Source: Edolisoma coerulescens
Taxonomy: Eukaryota > Chordata > Aves > Passeriformes > Campephagidae
Assembly: GCA_013397115.1 (NCBI GenBank)
Contig: VWZW01006282.1
Location: 94,741 to 158,740 of the forward strand
Direction: 5' to 3'
DNA length: 64,000 nucleotides
Below, piece by piece: positions 23,706 through 33,510 of the stretch. The notes beneath the pieces were generated by a model. It was not told the DNA's origin, did no database searches, and saw only the letters and a program-made list of their open reading frames with translations. A program made the position numbers and the translations under genes. The stretch's first letter is position 1, and each line of letters starts with the position of its first letter.

Positions 23706-26700
23706 TAAATGGATTCTGCTGAATCACTGCAGCAGATGGTTCGTAACACCACCTGGATAGCACAGAAAAGAGAGAGAGATAAAGAAGGTTGGGGAACAGA
23801 GAGTACCTAGTGTGGGGGCTGAGTTATCCCGAGGGATAAGTAACCTGTGGATAAGGTCGGCATTTGAACTTTTGTTTTCCCGAATTCCTGTGTTATTAAG
23901 ACTGAGAACATTCCTTTCCTAGCAATTCTATCCCGACATCTACAACACATATTGTTTAAAACCCCCTTGGGGAAAAGCCTTCAAAACCCATTGGGATGCC
24001 AGAGCCCACCCTTTGCCACTGGAAAACACTGGCAGCACTGCCTGGCCCAGGTTGCTTTGCTGGTGGGAGCATCAATCTTCATTTGTGCCTGTACCAAGGT
24101 CCTCTAGCTGGGGTAGGGCACAGAGGAGGCTAATGTGCAAAGGCGCAAGAATATTAAGAAGGATGTAGGAGAGGTGGTTGTTTGAGGGGTTTTTTAGAGC
24201 CAGGTTGGCAAATACTTCAGTTTTCTGCAACAGATCGTTTTGAAAGGGCAGGGGAGCCAGCTGTGTACAGAAGCGAGCAGCTGTACAAGAGAGAACAACA
24301 AACAGGAAACAGGTAACAATAACCAATGTGTTTGCTCACTCTCCTTTTGTTAAACAGCAATTTTTTTAAAATTGGGATGAAAAGAGCACGTCAGGAAGAG
24401 CGGAGGGCTACAGCACATACACAGAGGGTGGCTGCCTGGGGAGCGCTTGGCATCTCTCTGCAGTGTCATCCCACCTCTGAGAAGTAAGAACCTGGGATCC
24501 CTTGGTCTGATTGTTAGGAGACATCGCTGCACAAAGCTGCTCAACCTGCAGCACTTCCAGCTGGGTCTCCCCGGCACAAAACATCAAATCATTTGAGATA
24601 AAGTGCTCTCCAGGCAGTTGGTCGCAGCTCCGCTCATGATTCCTCCTCCTCCTCCTCCCAGGACAAGGCGTTTTCACACACCAACTGCACCGTAGGCTTG
24701 ACTCCATTTCACTTGAGCCCAGCTTTGTCCTACATAGGCTGTTTTTGCTGGGTCACACCTGCCATTGATTCCCTCAGAAAACAGCTGCTGTCTCATGTTC
24801 TGCTGTTCACCTTGCTCAGCACAACGGTGCAGAAAGACACTCGTGGGCAAGCGAAGCTCAGGGTGGCACGATCCGACCTCGAGCACAGTAGAAGCTGGAA
24901 GGTGACAGTACTACCAACCAGCTGGGCAATACAAAGACCCCTCTACCCCAACTACTTCTCATGGGGGACACCTCTCTCATTAAATTCATGCAAGAATTTA
25001 ATCAATTTAAGCAATAAATAAGATCCATCCACACAGTGCTTCCCCACAGTGTAGACTCCAACAGCACGAGGGACACTCTCATGGGTCAGTATGAACTCTC
25101 CTTGTGCTTGGGAGGCACTTGGTCCAAAGCCAGCCCCCATCACCTAAGCCAGGAAAAAGCCATTTCTCCGTGGTCTTCAGCTGCACAGCAGCATTTGGTG
25201 ACACATGGCCAGATGCACCCGGATAGCCACAGCCACCTCTGTGCCTACCAAGGCCAGAGCACTTCCAGAAGGCACTTAGCACTTCAAAACAAAAGCTAAA
25301 AATAAACAAAACCATTTCCCAACACTCACCCCAAGGAGAACCAGGCTTTGCAAGGATGGCAGGAACCCAAGCTGCTGGCATGGGCAAGGCTGACCCCTGC
25401 CAACCTAAGGAGTCCATGACGTGCTGCAATCCTGGAAGATGACAGCCCTTGCAGAGTGGGATTAGGACAGCAGATGCTCCTGGGGGTCACCCCCTTTCCT
25501 GTAGGTCGCAGGATCACTCCCAGCGTGGCCATGAGCTGGCAGGCAGAGGGAATCCTGCCTAGAGCAACCCCATTGCTTATTTGGTACATACACAGCCTGC
25601 ACACCCTTCCCAGTATCCGCTTAGTGGCCTGGTTTCTTCTCAAAGCTTTTTATATTTCACATTCCTAAGATTTAATTATGTTATCAGAACAACAGGCATC
25701 GGGATTTGGAGTGCCAGAATTCACATTAGCAATTGCTATCAACAAAGAAAATGGGCACAGCATGCCCATGCCAGAGGAGATGTGGGCTGCTCTCCTCAAT
25801 CTACTCACAGTTATTTATAGCCTGTTTGCAAGCCATCCACCTCCCAGGTTTAGCTTCAAGCTTGCTTCTTTCTGAGCACCCTCTCTCTCAAAGAAAAGCC
25901 TTTTGCTTCCTCCTTCCCCAGCACAGCACTCAGATTTGGGCAAATTTATTTAAATTTTTGGGGGGCAGGGGCGAGATCAAACACCTTTGAATGTCCTTCC
26001 ATACATCCACAACAGCAGAAAGGAGTGGAAACAGAGTGCCACAAATAAGCAGCTGCAGGGACACCCATCTCTCAGCAGTAGAAATTTAAAAAAAACCTAA
26101 AAAAATATATATTTATAGCTTTTAACACTTCACCACATTGCAGATCACCACATATCTTCAGCAGCTTTCAGCCCTCCCCGCAGATGGGGATGGAGGCACA
26201 GGATCTCTACGGAAGGACACATGCTTGAAGGCAAGAAATACCCACCTATTTTGAGATGATTGCGAAGAAGAAGCTGCTAGTGGTAGCAGGAGGGGAGCGA
26301 TGGCTGTGCCTCCACACCAGCATTAACTAAAACCTGCCCATCCTTTAACCAGCACCATCTCGAGGCAGTCCCATTCTGCCAGGATCCTTTGCTTCCAAAT
26401 AATTAGGAAACACAGAATGCAGTGCACATGGTACAGGTGCAAACCTCCCCAGCAGCTTATTGTCCTCCCCTGAGCAGCAGCCAGCACGGACAGCTCGTGC
26501 CTTCCTCCTCCCAACCCCACCTCCTGCTAAAATCAGCCCAAGGATTAAGGCAGGAGTTCTCAGGAGTGGGTCAGAGCTCAGCTCCCGAAGGCTGGGAGAG
26601 ATCCTGCACTTGAGAGAGCCCCCTCGTGCCAGTGAGCCAGCGCTGTGCTGGATCAGCCCAGGGTGCCGGGCTGTCCTCGCACACGTCACCCCTGGGCTCA

Positions 26701-26960
26701 CAGGCTGTCACCCGGCCACCAGCCCCTGCCTGCCGTGCCACGCAGCATCGTTGGGGCAGGGCTGGCCCACAGCTCCCCCGGGGCACCCAGGGAGCCCTGA
26801 GCCCCTTCAAAAGTCACCCAAAACCCTGGCCAAAACGCAGAAGTGGTGCTGGGTTAGCTCCAGCCCAGTCACTAAGGAAATGCTCAGTCAGGCTCTGACT
26901 GAGACACGGCAGCTCCTTACACGCCTAAAATTCCAGATGGCCCTGAAAAAGAAAGAAATT
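23706..26960. other. Unrecognised non-coding stretch
   Basis: No gene recognised. A GC-rich patch at about 26440-26830 has moderate CpG and carries a 170-codon plus-strand frame without a recognisable domain. Local low-complexity includes CTC repeats near 24642-24658. The base composition changes abruptly near 26960, where the AT-rich 3' UTR-like region begins. Confidence 0.45.
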
Positions 26961-27052
26961 ATTAGAGTATAGCGTAATAAATTTTTTGAAAGCGGCAAAT
27001 TATAAAATACTTGCAATTAAAGTAATCATTATTAATACATCATACATAAAAA

Positions 27053-27122
27053 TCCCAAACACCACACCCCTTCTGCTAAAGGGGGGAGGAGGCTGAAGCT
27101 TACAATTCTAGCACGTTTTATT
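27053..27122 (-). terminator. ZBTB42: Predicted ZBTB42 polyadenylation site
   Basis: On the minus strand a canonical AATAAA (27122-27117) is followed about 50 bases later by a GU-rich element, GGGGTGTGGTGTTTGGGA (27070-27053). Together they are the two classical signals for cleavage and polyadenylation. Scanning the 3.3 kb between the stop codon and this point by eye, I found no other AATAAA on this strand. Cleavage would fall near 27095-27105. Confidence 0.6.
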
Positions 27123-30100
27123 TCATGTAAATTTATAAAGACAACAATCCTAGTCACGATTGTCACATTGTACAGCACATACCGATACAGTTGCAAACAG
27201 AACTCCACGCAAAACTAAGCGCTAACTGTAGCCTGAATCACTCTTCCTGCGATTGTCGTATCTAGACTAACAGCATTACACTAACACTGAAGGAAAAATA
27301 GTTCACTATAAAACAGTGATAGAACATTTTTATAAAATATATTCCATTCCAATAGCTTTTCTACATACTGTATACTATAAAACTCTCCCACAAAAATTAG
27401 TGTCTTTAAATATACATATTTAATCTGAACTGCACCAAGATTAAAAACAATTAAAAATATCAATGATTTTTTTTTTTTTACATTAACTTCACAGTATTTG
27501 TTTGTAGTAGAAGACAAATCCAGTGTTTAAAATGCAGAGCAGGACTGCTCCCTACGGAGACAGCAACTGCCCCACAGAGAAATAGTTTATGAAGAGACAA
27601 GCATTAAGTGTGCCATGTTTTAGTACTTCTCCGCAGAGCCATGAACCATTTTCAAAACATGCTCCGAGCTATTGCAACTTAAAAATAAGAGACACACAGA
27701 GAAATAGCCAAAAAAAGTCACCTTAAGAACAAAAATAAGTGCAAACATTTCTTTACTTTAGAAATTCAAGCTATGAGGAGTGAGAACACAAATACCAGAC
27801 TATGAGAACAGCGTGTTCATGATGTAGTCAAGAATGAGAAAGTCTTTTTTTTTTCCTTATTTTTAAAAAAAACCAACAAAAACAACTTTTGCCCCATATT
27901 CACTGCAGCACAGAGCATGCTCATAGCATCAGTTTAATGAATTATTTCCAAACTAAGATCAGACAAAAACTTGTTTCAACTTTTCCCTGCTCCATACGCT
28001 AATGATGTTCTTATGGCACATCCTATTTTATGATCTTCTAAAAAAAAGTAAAAACAAACAGTAATTCAAGACTGAAATGCAAACAAAAGTGTCACAAGAA
28101 TGCAAAATTAAGATTACCAGCTTCAGTAATGCTGACTCTACATTAAACTCTTTACATGTTGCTCAACATGCAAAACCCATTGTTATAAAATTTAAAGTGT
28201 AAATTAACTACTTTTGAAATAGATTAACAGTAATAATTCCACTTCAAAAACAAAACCAAAAAAAAAATCTAATAAATACTATATCAAGTATCTTCAGGAG
28301 AAAAAAATAACTTAATTTTAGTAGAAAGAAAAATAACTTAATTTTACTAGATTTTGTTCAGTGCTATTTCCAATCACAGCAAAAATAAAAAAAGAAAAAA
28401 AAAAAGAAAAAACGAAGTAAGTAGAATAAGACCACAGTACCAAAGCCACTTATGTTCAAGATACAGTACTCTCCCACAACTTTCATATGTAACAGGTTCA
28501 GCAAAAATATTTTACAGTTGAGAAATTAAACTGAAAACAAACCCCAAAACTATAAATAAAATTTCACATTACATGTACATTCATAGTTTAAGAGATGAAT
28601 AATAAGAGGCTGGAACAAGTATATCCTGATTTTCTTTAAAGAGGAAGTACTTATTTAAAAAAAAAAAGTCAATCCCATATTATTTATGTAGGTAGTGCTC
28701 AGTTTTTGGACCAGAGGGGGAAAGGCATTGGGAATTTTTTTCTTCATAAGATGCAATACAGTATTTTAAGCACAACTTTTAAAAATAATCTAACTCAGTG
28801 CTTCAAATTCGTTTTAAAACACACACTTAAGTTTCACCAAACAAACTCCAGGAGTGTCAAGAAAGCTGGTGAAGCAATGCTAATGCAGCAGAAGGACATT
28901 CAAACCCCTCAGATATTATTATTATTATATTTCAGTCCCATGTACATGTACCTTAAACGGGTAATTTGACTGGAAGGGAACAAAGTGATATCCACCGACA
29001 TGCACAGGCCAAATGGTGATCTATTAGGCAAGAAACTGAATCATCTGGAGTAAAACTGGCTATAGTTACAGGCAGCCTCAGTTTACAAACAAACTAAAAA
29101 AAAAAAAAAAAAAAAAGAAAAATAAACCCCAAAAACTTCCCCTGAAAAGGTGGGACTTGGGGAAAAAGTTAGGCCATGCTTTCCCTCCAGCGGTTCATCT
29201 TCATGCTGCCCTTTGGAAACACCAGCAATTGCACACAGTTTGGCTCAGAGGGAATTGCCAACTTCATAAAAATAAAAGAAAATATCATTTCATGCTGCTG
29301 GTTTTAGCATGGCAGCAAACTTTTCGGGCAAAACAGCAGGGCATCTCCTAATGCACAAGGTATGCGTTACCTCCAACTACAAAACCCCAGAAACCTGGTA
29401 TCAGGAAGGGTATTTGGCCACTTTACAGCTGCTGTCCCCTCCAGGGGGGATGGGATCAGCCTCTGGGTGTCGATATGGGAATGAAAAATATTCACATATT
29501 ATACAATTATTTTGTATGTCCTAGTGTGCATCCTTCAACATTTCGGGAGTGAGTATGTTGCAGACAGAAAGTGTTTCTCCATCCACGTTTTATGCTCAAA
29601 AGCAGCTTTTCAGCAGGTCAGCCCAGTGAGGAGGATGGGTGGGAAGGGAAAATTTAAGTCAAGTCCCAAGGCAAAAACTTCTCATTTAGATTTTAGGACC
29701 AACTGCAGAACAGTATTAATGGAATAAAGAGAATAAAAAATGACCAGTACCAAAGACGCAGCCAGGAATCCTCAACCCCTTTAAAAGTTGGGCCAATTCA
29801 ATGTGTCATCTAGCTCTGTAAAACAGAAGTACATCTGCCCACTCTGCAACGTGCAGAAAGGCTTCTCTACACCAAAATGTACTTAAATCATAGTTCATCT
29901 CTTCAGATGTTTTTCTGCAACACACAGAGGGCATTTGGGGACCTTAATGGAAGCCAAATTTTTCTCCAAAATTTGCTGATAATCTTTTTCAAAAAAAAGA
30001 AGGTTAAAAAAAAAAAAAGAAGAAAAACCAAACCAACAAAACCCTGACCACAAAGCAAGTACCTCCAGTGTGAAAACTGATGCTAAATCATTGCAGAATT

Positions 30101-30435
30101 ACTTAAGATCATTTCACATTAATAATGTAACATGGGTGCACAAGAGAAGACCTAAAGGACTGTGCTAGGAAGGGAGGGTGGCAGGGGAAGGGGGGAAACT
30201 GAGAGGTGGAAGAATTGCATTAAAAGGCCTCTGGAGTGTATACCTCTGCATCTTTTAAAGATCATATACCTGAAGTGAATATCACCAAAACAAAATAAAG
30301 GAAAGGGAGGAAAAAATTAAAATTCAGATGCTGCCTTTTTTTTTTCTTGTTTTGTTTTAAAAGGGTTGGGGCGGGGGGGAGATATTTAAAAAAAAAAAAA
30401 AAAAAGAAACCAAAACAAAACAAAAGTCACACATC
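27100..30435 (-). other. ZBTB42: Predicted long 3' UTR of ZBTB42
   Basis: From the stop codon to the predicted poly(A) site, the sequence is AT-rich, lacks long open frames, and differs strongly from the more GC-rich DNA to its left. In transcript sense it contains U-rich tracts, including an 18-base U run starting 31 bases after the stop (30405-30388), and several AUUUA pentamers (TAAAT on the plus strand, for example near 27127, 27407 and 28553). Such elements are typical of regulated, short-lived mRNAs of transcription factors. The extent is inferred from composition and poly(A) signals only. No exon structure within it is visible. Confidence 0.55.
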
Positions 30436-31863
30436 TCAAACAACCAAGGACTTTACAAGGCCACAATGAAATTTGCGGATGTGTCTGTACAAATCCCCGG
30501 ACTGCGTGAAGCGTCTCTCGCACCACTTGCACCCGTGGGGTTTCTCCCTGGTGTGCACGACCGCGTGGCGGCTGAGGTTGTGGGAATACTGGAAGCTCTT
30601 CCCGCACTGGCCGCAGGTGTAGGGCTTCTCCCCCGAGTGAGTCCTCTCGTGCCTCTTTAGCGTGTACATGCAGGAAAAAGTCTTTCCGCAGAGGGTGCAA
30701 GTGGGGACCGACCCGTCGGGGGACAGGCGGGTCCGGGAGCCGTCCTTGTCGCGGAAGTGAGAGCTCAGGTGCAGCTGAAGGATGTGCGGGTTCGGGAACA
30801 CCTTGCTACAGAGGGGACAAATGCAGATATGCCCGGGAGGCACCAGGACGCCCGAGGAGATGTCCGACGAATCCATGTCGTCCTCGCTCTCGTCTCGCTC
30901 TTGATCTATATCCTCCTCTCGGGCATGAGAGCTGCCATTCCCTGCGAACATGTGTCCTAACCCTGTCACTAGGCTTTTGGCTGAATTCCCAAAATGCTGA
31001 CTCTCTGGACTCCTGGCTTCGCTGTCCTCCTGATCTGACAGCAAGTCTTGTTCATCTTTAACAAGTGGCTCGGTACCCTGCTGCTGGCTGTCGGAAGCCA
31101 GCTGTCCAAAGACATAGGAGGGGTGTAAGGAATCTCTCCCCGGCACGGGCTTGAAAGACAAATCCAGCGCGCAGTCCACATCACTCGAAGCCAGGGGATG
31201 GTTAACAGACCTTTGGGACAAAGGTCCTGTGGAACTATTGACATTAGCCTTTGTTTTTCCAGCTGCTGCGGCACACGGTTCTGCCTCTGTCGGCACAGAG
31301 CTGACACTTATATGATCAGAGGACCAGGCGGGGTGACTGCTGACCTTTTCTTTGCCTGCTGCTCTCTCGTATTCTGCAACGCTGAATTTTTGTTTGTTTC
31401 CTGGGTCAAACTCGTGGACCAGGGGCACTCCGGCGTCTAGAAAATGCTCCGCTTTCTCCAAACTAGCCGCCTCATCATTAATCTTCTCTTCCGAACATAA
31501 TTCTTTATCTTTCAACTTGCCCTTGCAGACTTTCACAATGTCATACATGTGAAGGTAGCTCGCCGCAGCCAGCACATCTTCCACCGGGAGACTGTTGAAT
31601 TCCAGCTTTCCCTCGTACATGAATTCGAGCAGCAGGCTGAAGGCAGGGGCTGTGACAATGTCACTGTTCAGATGCACAATATCCCTTTTGTCTAACTGGT
31701 CCCTGTAGAAAAGATGGAAGTACATACTGCAAGAGGCAAGAACGGCTCTGTGAGCTCTGAATTGAGCTTCTCCAACTAAAACAGTACAGTCACACAGGAA
31801 GCCCTGGTGACGCTGCTGACTCAGACACTGCAGCAACTGGCGGCTATGGTCTGGAAACTCCAT
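30436..31863 (-). CDS. ZBTB42: ZBTB42, BTB/POZ and C2H2 zinc-finger transcriptional repressor
   Basis: An intact single-exon coding region of 475 residues. A BTB/POZ domain (about residues 14-116; CDCTVLVG, AHRAVLASCS, EDVLAAASYLHMYDIV) mediates dimerisation and corepressor contact. A variable middle follows, with an ALDLS motif (232-236, like the CtBP-binding PxDLS), a VKDE motif (268-271, fitting a sumoylation site) and an acidic run (316-334). Four C2H2 fingers bind DNA: C349/C352/H365/H369, C389/C392/H405/H409, C417/C420/H433/H437 and C445/C448/H461/H466. The C-terminus, FHCGLVKSLVV, ends just after the last finger as in ZBTB42, whereas the paralogue ZBTB18 continues for about 30 residues. 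Human ZBTB42 is, as I recall, 422 residues; the extra length here is in the middle. The start at 31863 has A at -3 and G at +4, and no in-frame ATG precedes it. In mammals it is a nuclear repressor linked to skeletal muscle. Confidence 0.94.
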   Translation of the reverse strand: MEFPDHSRQLLQCLSQQRHQGFLCDCTVLVGEAQFRAHRAVLASCSMYFHLFYRDQLDKRDIVHLNSDIVTAPAFSLLLEFMYEGKLEFNSLPVEDVLAAASYLHMYDIVKVCKGKLKDKELCSEEKINDEAASLEKAEHFLDAGVPLVHEFDPGNKQKFSVAEYERAAGKEKVSSHPAWSSDHISVSSVPTEAEPCAAAAGKTKANVNSSTGPLSQRSVNHPLASSDVDCALDLSFKPVPGRDSLHPSYVFGQLASDSQQQGTEPLVKDEQDLLSDQEDSEARSPESQHFGNSAKSLVTGLGHMFAGNGSSHAREEDIDQERDESEDDMDSSDISSGVLVPPGHICICPLCSKVFPNPHILQLHLSSHFRDKDGSRTRLSPDGSVPTCTLCGKTFSCMYTLKRHERTHSGEKPYTCGQCGKSFQYSHNLSRHAVVHTREKPHGCKWCERRFTQSGDLYRHIRKFHCGLVKSLVV

Positions 31864-31875
31864 TCTTCCTTCATA

Positions 31876-31930
31876 ACCTGTTCAAAACAGGAAAAACTTG
31901 AATGCTACTGTAAACTAAAGCCTCCTAGCA
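31876..31930 (-). repeat. Local direct repeat at the ZBTB42 splice acceptor, copy 1
   Basis: The stretch containing the predicted acceptor and its pyrimidine tract (ACAGGAAAAACTTGA at 31887-31901 on the plus strand) recurs at 32083-32137, offset by 207 bases. The first 26 bases differ at only 3 positions; beyond them the match decays with small indels. Confidence 0.7.
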
Positions 31931-32082
31931 GCTGTAACAAACAGATCGGCTTTTTGGTAACCCAAGCCAAAGAAACAGCCTTGGAGATAACATTTACTGT
32001 TAATTGTCTGTAATAGTTTTATTAAGGGGGGGAGAGGGAAAAAAAAAAAAAAACCAACACAACATGCTTCTCATCCTTTCGC

Positions 32083-32137
32083 ACCTGCTCCGAACAGGAA
32101 AAACTTGATTGTAAGTAAACAAAAGCTAGTAAAGCAG
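32083..32137 (-). repeat. Local direct repeat at the ZBTB42 splice acceptor, copy 2
   Basis: The second copy of the acceptor-like segment lies upstream of the real one in transcript sense. Read on the minus strand it gives TTTTTCCTGTTCGGAGCAG|GTGCG, itself an acceptable 3' splice site. Use of it would add 207 bases of leader to the coding exon. Confidence 0.65.
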
Positions 32138-32300
32138 CAGCCCCTCCAACCTTTGTTTCTCCCACTAAGCACTTTAATAAAATTAAGCAGAGGAAAGCAA
32201 ACACACACCCCCCGAAAAGAAAAAAAGCACATCAACTCCCAGGCTGTCTTCCCAGCAACGCTAACTTGGGGCATCTTTTAATAAAGCATATTCCCCGCGT

Positions 32301-32328
32301 CACGCACGCACACACACACACACGCACA
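32301..32328. repeat. CA microsatellite at the left edge of the assembly gap
   Basis: A run of CA with a few CG interruptions (CACGCACGCACACAC...) directly abuts the N run. Simple repeats and high GC commonly cause such gaps. Confidence 0.9.
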
Positions 32329-33052
32329 NNNNNNNNNNNNNNNNNNNNNNNNNNNNNNNNNNNNNNNNNNNNNNNNNNNNNNNNNNNNNNNNNNNNNNNN
32401 NNNNNNNNNNNNNNNNNNNNNNNNNNNNNNNNNNNNNNNNNNNNNNNNNNNNNNNNNNNNNNNNNNNNNNNNNNNNNNNNNNNNNNNNNNNNNNNNNNNN
32501 NNNNNNNNNNNNNNNNNNNNNNNNNNNNNNNNNNNNNNNNNNNNNNNNNNNNNNNNNNNNNNNNNNNNNNNNNNNNNNNNNNNNNNNNNNNNNNNNNNNN
32601 NNNNNNNNNNNNNNNNNNNNNNNNNNNNNNNNNNNNNNNNNNNNNNNNNNNNNNNNNNNNNNNNNNNNNNNNNNNNNNNNNNNNNNNNNNNNNNNNNNNN
32701 NNNNNNNNNNNNNNNNNNNNNNNNNNNNNNNNNNNNNNNNNNNNNNNNNNNNNNNNNNNNNNNNNNNNNNNNNNNNNNNNNNNNNNNNNNNNNNNNNNNN
32801 NNNNNNNNNNNNNNNNNNNNNNNNNNNNNNNNNNNNNNNNNNNNNNNNNNNNNNNNNNNNNNNNNNNNNNNNNNNNNNNNNNNNNNNNNNNNNNNNNNNN
32901 NNNNNNNNNNNNNNNNNNNNNNNNNNNNNNNNNNNNNNNNNNNNNNNNNNNNNNNNNNNNNNNNNNNNNNNNNNNNNNNNNNNNNNNNNNNNNNNNNNNN
33001 NNNNNNNNNNNNNNNNNNNNNNNNNNNNNNNNNNNNNNNNNNNNNNNNNNNN
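32329..33052. other. Assembly gap (724 N)
   Basis: An unresolved stretch between a CA repeat and a CpG island, inside the predicted first intron of ZBTB42. The N count may be an estimate. Any additional 5' exon sequence or regulatory element here is invisible. Long open frames that cross the gap are artefacts of translating N. Confidence 0.99.
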
Positions 33053-33345
33053 GCGGAGCCGCTTGTGGGATCTCCCCGCTTCACAGCCGCGCTCCCCAAC
33101 TTTGCGGGGAGGACTTTCCCCCGCCGGGGTGTGGCGTGGCGGCGGGTTCCCCCCGCGTTCTCCCGCTCCGCGGGTCTCCCCGCGTTACTCACCGGCGGGC
33201 GGCGGCGGCGCTCGGCGTCCGCATGTGCACGGCGGTGGCGCGGGCGCTCCGCGGGCGCGGCGCGGGGCTGTGGCGGAGCAGGTTGTTCGCCGGCCGCTCT
33301 CGCNGCCGGCCCCGCCGCGGGGATGGGGCGAGGGGCGCGGCGCTT
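33053..33345 (-). promoter_or_regulatory. ZBTB42: CpG island, ZBTB42 5' exon and promoter (proximal part)
   Basis: Extremely GC- and CpG-rich from the gap edge onward. It contains the predicted first-exon donor (33193/33192) and therefore the ZBTB42 leader. The island probably extends left into the gap. One base is undetermined (33304). Open frames on both strands here are by-products of composition. The start of transcription cannot be fixed from sequence; a position near 33390 is plausible given the AT-rich element just upstream. Confidence 0.75.
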
Positions 33346-33354
33346 CCCCCCCGC

Positions 33355-33383
<29 letters not shown>
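33355..33383. repeat. CA/TG microsatellite, 14 units
   Basis: An uninterrupted (CA)14 within the CpG island. If transcription starts upstream near 33390, the ZBTB42 leader would carry a (GU)14 tract. Alternating CA/TG of this length can adopt Z-DNA and is often polymorphic in length. Confidence 0.95.
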
Positions 33384-33385
<2 letters not shown>

Positions 33386-33510
33386 GCCCCCCGGGTTTAT
33401 CTGTAGTTGCGCGCCAGCTGATAAATACCAAATGCCGACGGATTTTTCAAGATGACCTTTTCGACAGTTGATTTGAATTTTAAATTTTAATTAGCTGTAA
33501 TCGCATCAGA
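33386..33510 (-). promoter_or_regulatory. ZBTB42: AT-rich core between two CpG-dense blocks, with E-box and GATA-like sites
   Basis: The CpG island is split by about 120 AT-rich bases. They contain CAGCTGATAA (33415-33424), which combines a palindromic E-box of the MyoD/neurogenin type with a GATA core. On the minus strand a TATTTAT element (33428-33422) could act as a TATA-like box. A TTTTAATTAG homeodomain-like site lies at 33485-33494. An E-box would fit the muscle and neural expression known for this gene family, but no binding data are available here. Confidence 0.4.

Larger units (their letters stand above)
31878..33192 (-). other. ZBTB42: Predicted 5' UTR intron of ZBTB42
   Basis: Donor: the minus strand reads CCG|GTGAGTAACG at 33193/33192, a near-perfect 5' splice site inside the CpG island. 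Acceptor: TTTTTCCTGTTTTGAACAG|GTTATG at 31878/31877, 14 bases before the start codon. The acceptor position matches what I recall for the paralogue ZBTB18, whose long isoform reads ...KGYEDSMEFP across the same junction; here the in-frame translation is GYEGRMEFP. The intron contains the assembly gap, so its true length is uncertain. No RNA evidence is available to me. Confidence 0.65.
31871..33224 (-). other. Predicted upstream ORF in the ZBTB42 leader (spliced)
   Basis: If the predicted exons are joined, the only ATG in the sequenced part of the 5' exon (33224-33222) opens a 12-codon frame reading MRTPSAAAARRL. It terminates at TGA (31873-31871), 7 bases before the ZBTB42 start codon. The stop overlaps a second, out-of-frame ATG (31874-31872) as ATGA; that second frame runs over the main start for 17 codons to a stop at about 31821. 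The first upstream ATG has a weak context (C at -3). The coordinates span the intron; only 33224-33193 and 31877-31871 would be in the mRNA. This depends wholly on the splice prediction. Confidence 0.4.

Noticed and set aside
23175..23708. Plus-strand frame of 177 codons over the CpG island
   Set aside because: Arg/Ala/Gly/Pro-rich translation typical of GC-rich DNA; no domain or start context.
26460..26972. Plus-strand frame of 170 codons in a GC-rich patch
   Set aside because: Composition is as expected from base content and nothing recognisable is encoded.
29096..29116. A21 tract, possible retropseudogene tail
   Set aside because: No processed-gene body or target-site duplication on its 5' side; it reads as a U-rich tract in the ZBTB42 3' UTR.
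30436..31863. ZBTB18 as the identity of the zinc-finger gene
   Set aside because: The C-terminus ends at HCGLVKSLVV right after the last finger and the leader lacks the MCPK start. Chicken and human ZBTB18 are nearly identical and longer at the C-terminus, as I recall.
32266..33471. Very long open frames (up to 401 codons) crossing 32.3-33.4 kb on both strands
   Set aside because: They run through the 724-base N gap, and the rest is CA repeat or CpG-island translation. They are not evidence of coding.
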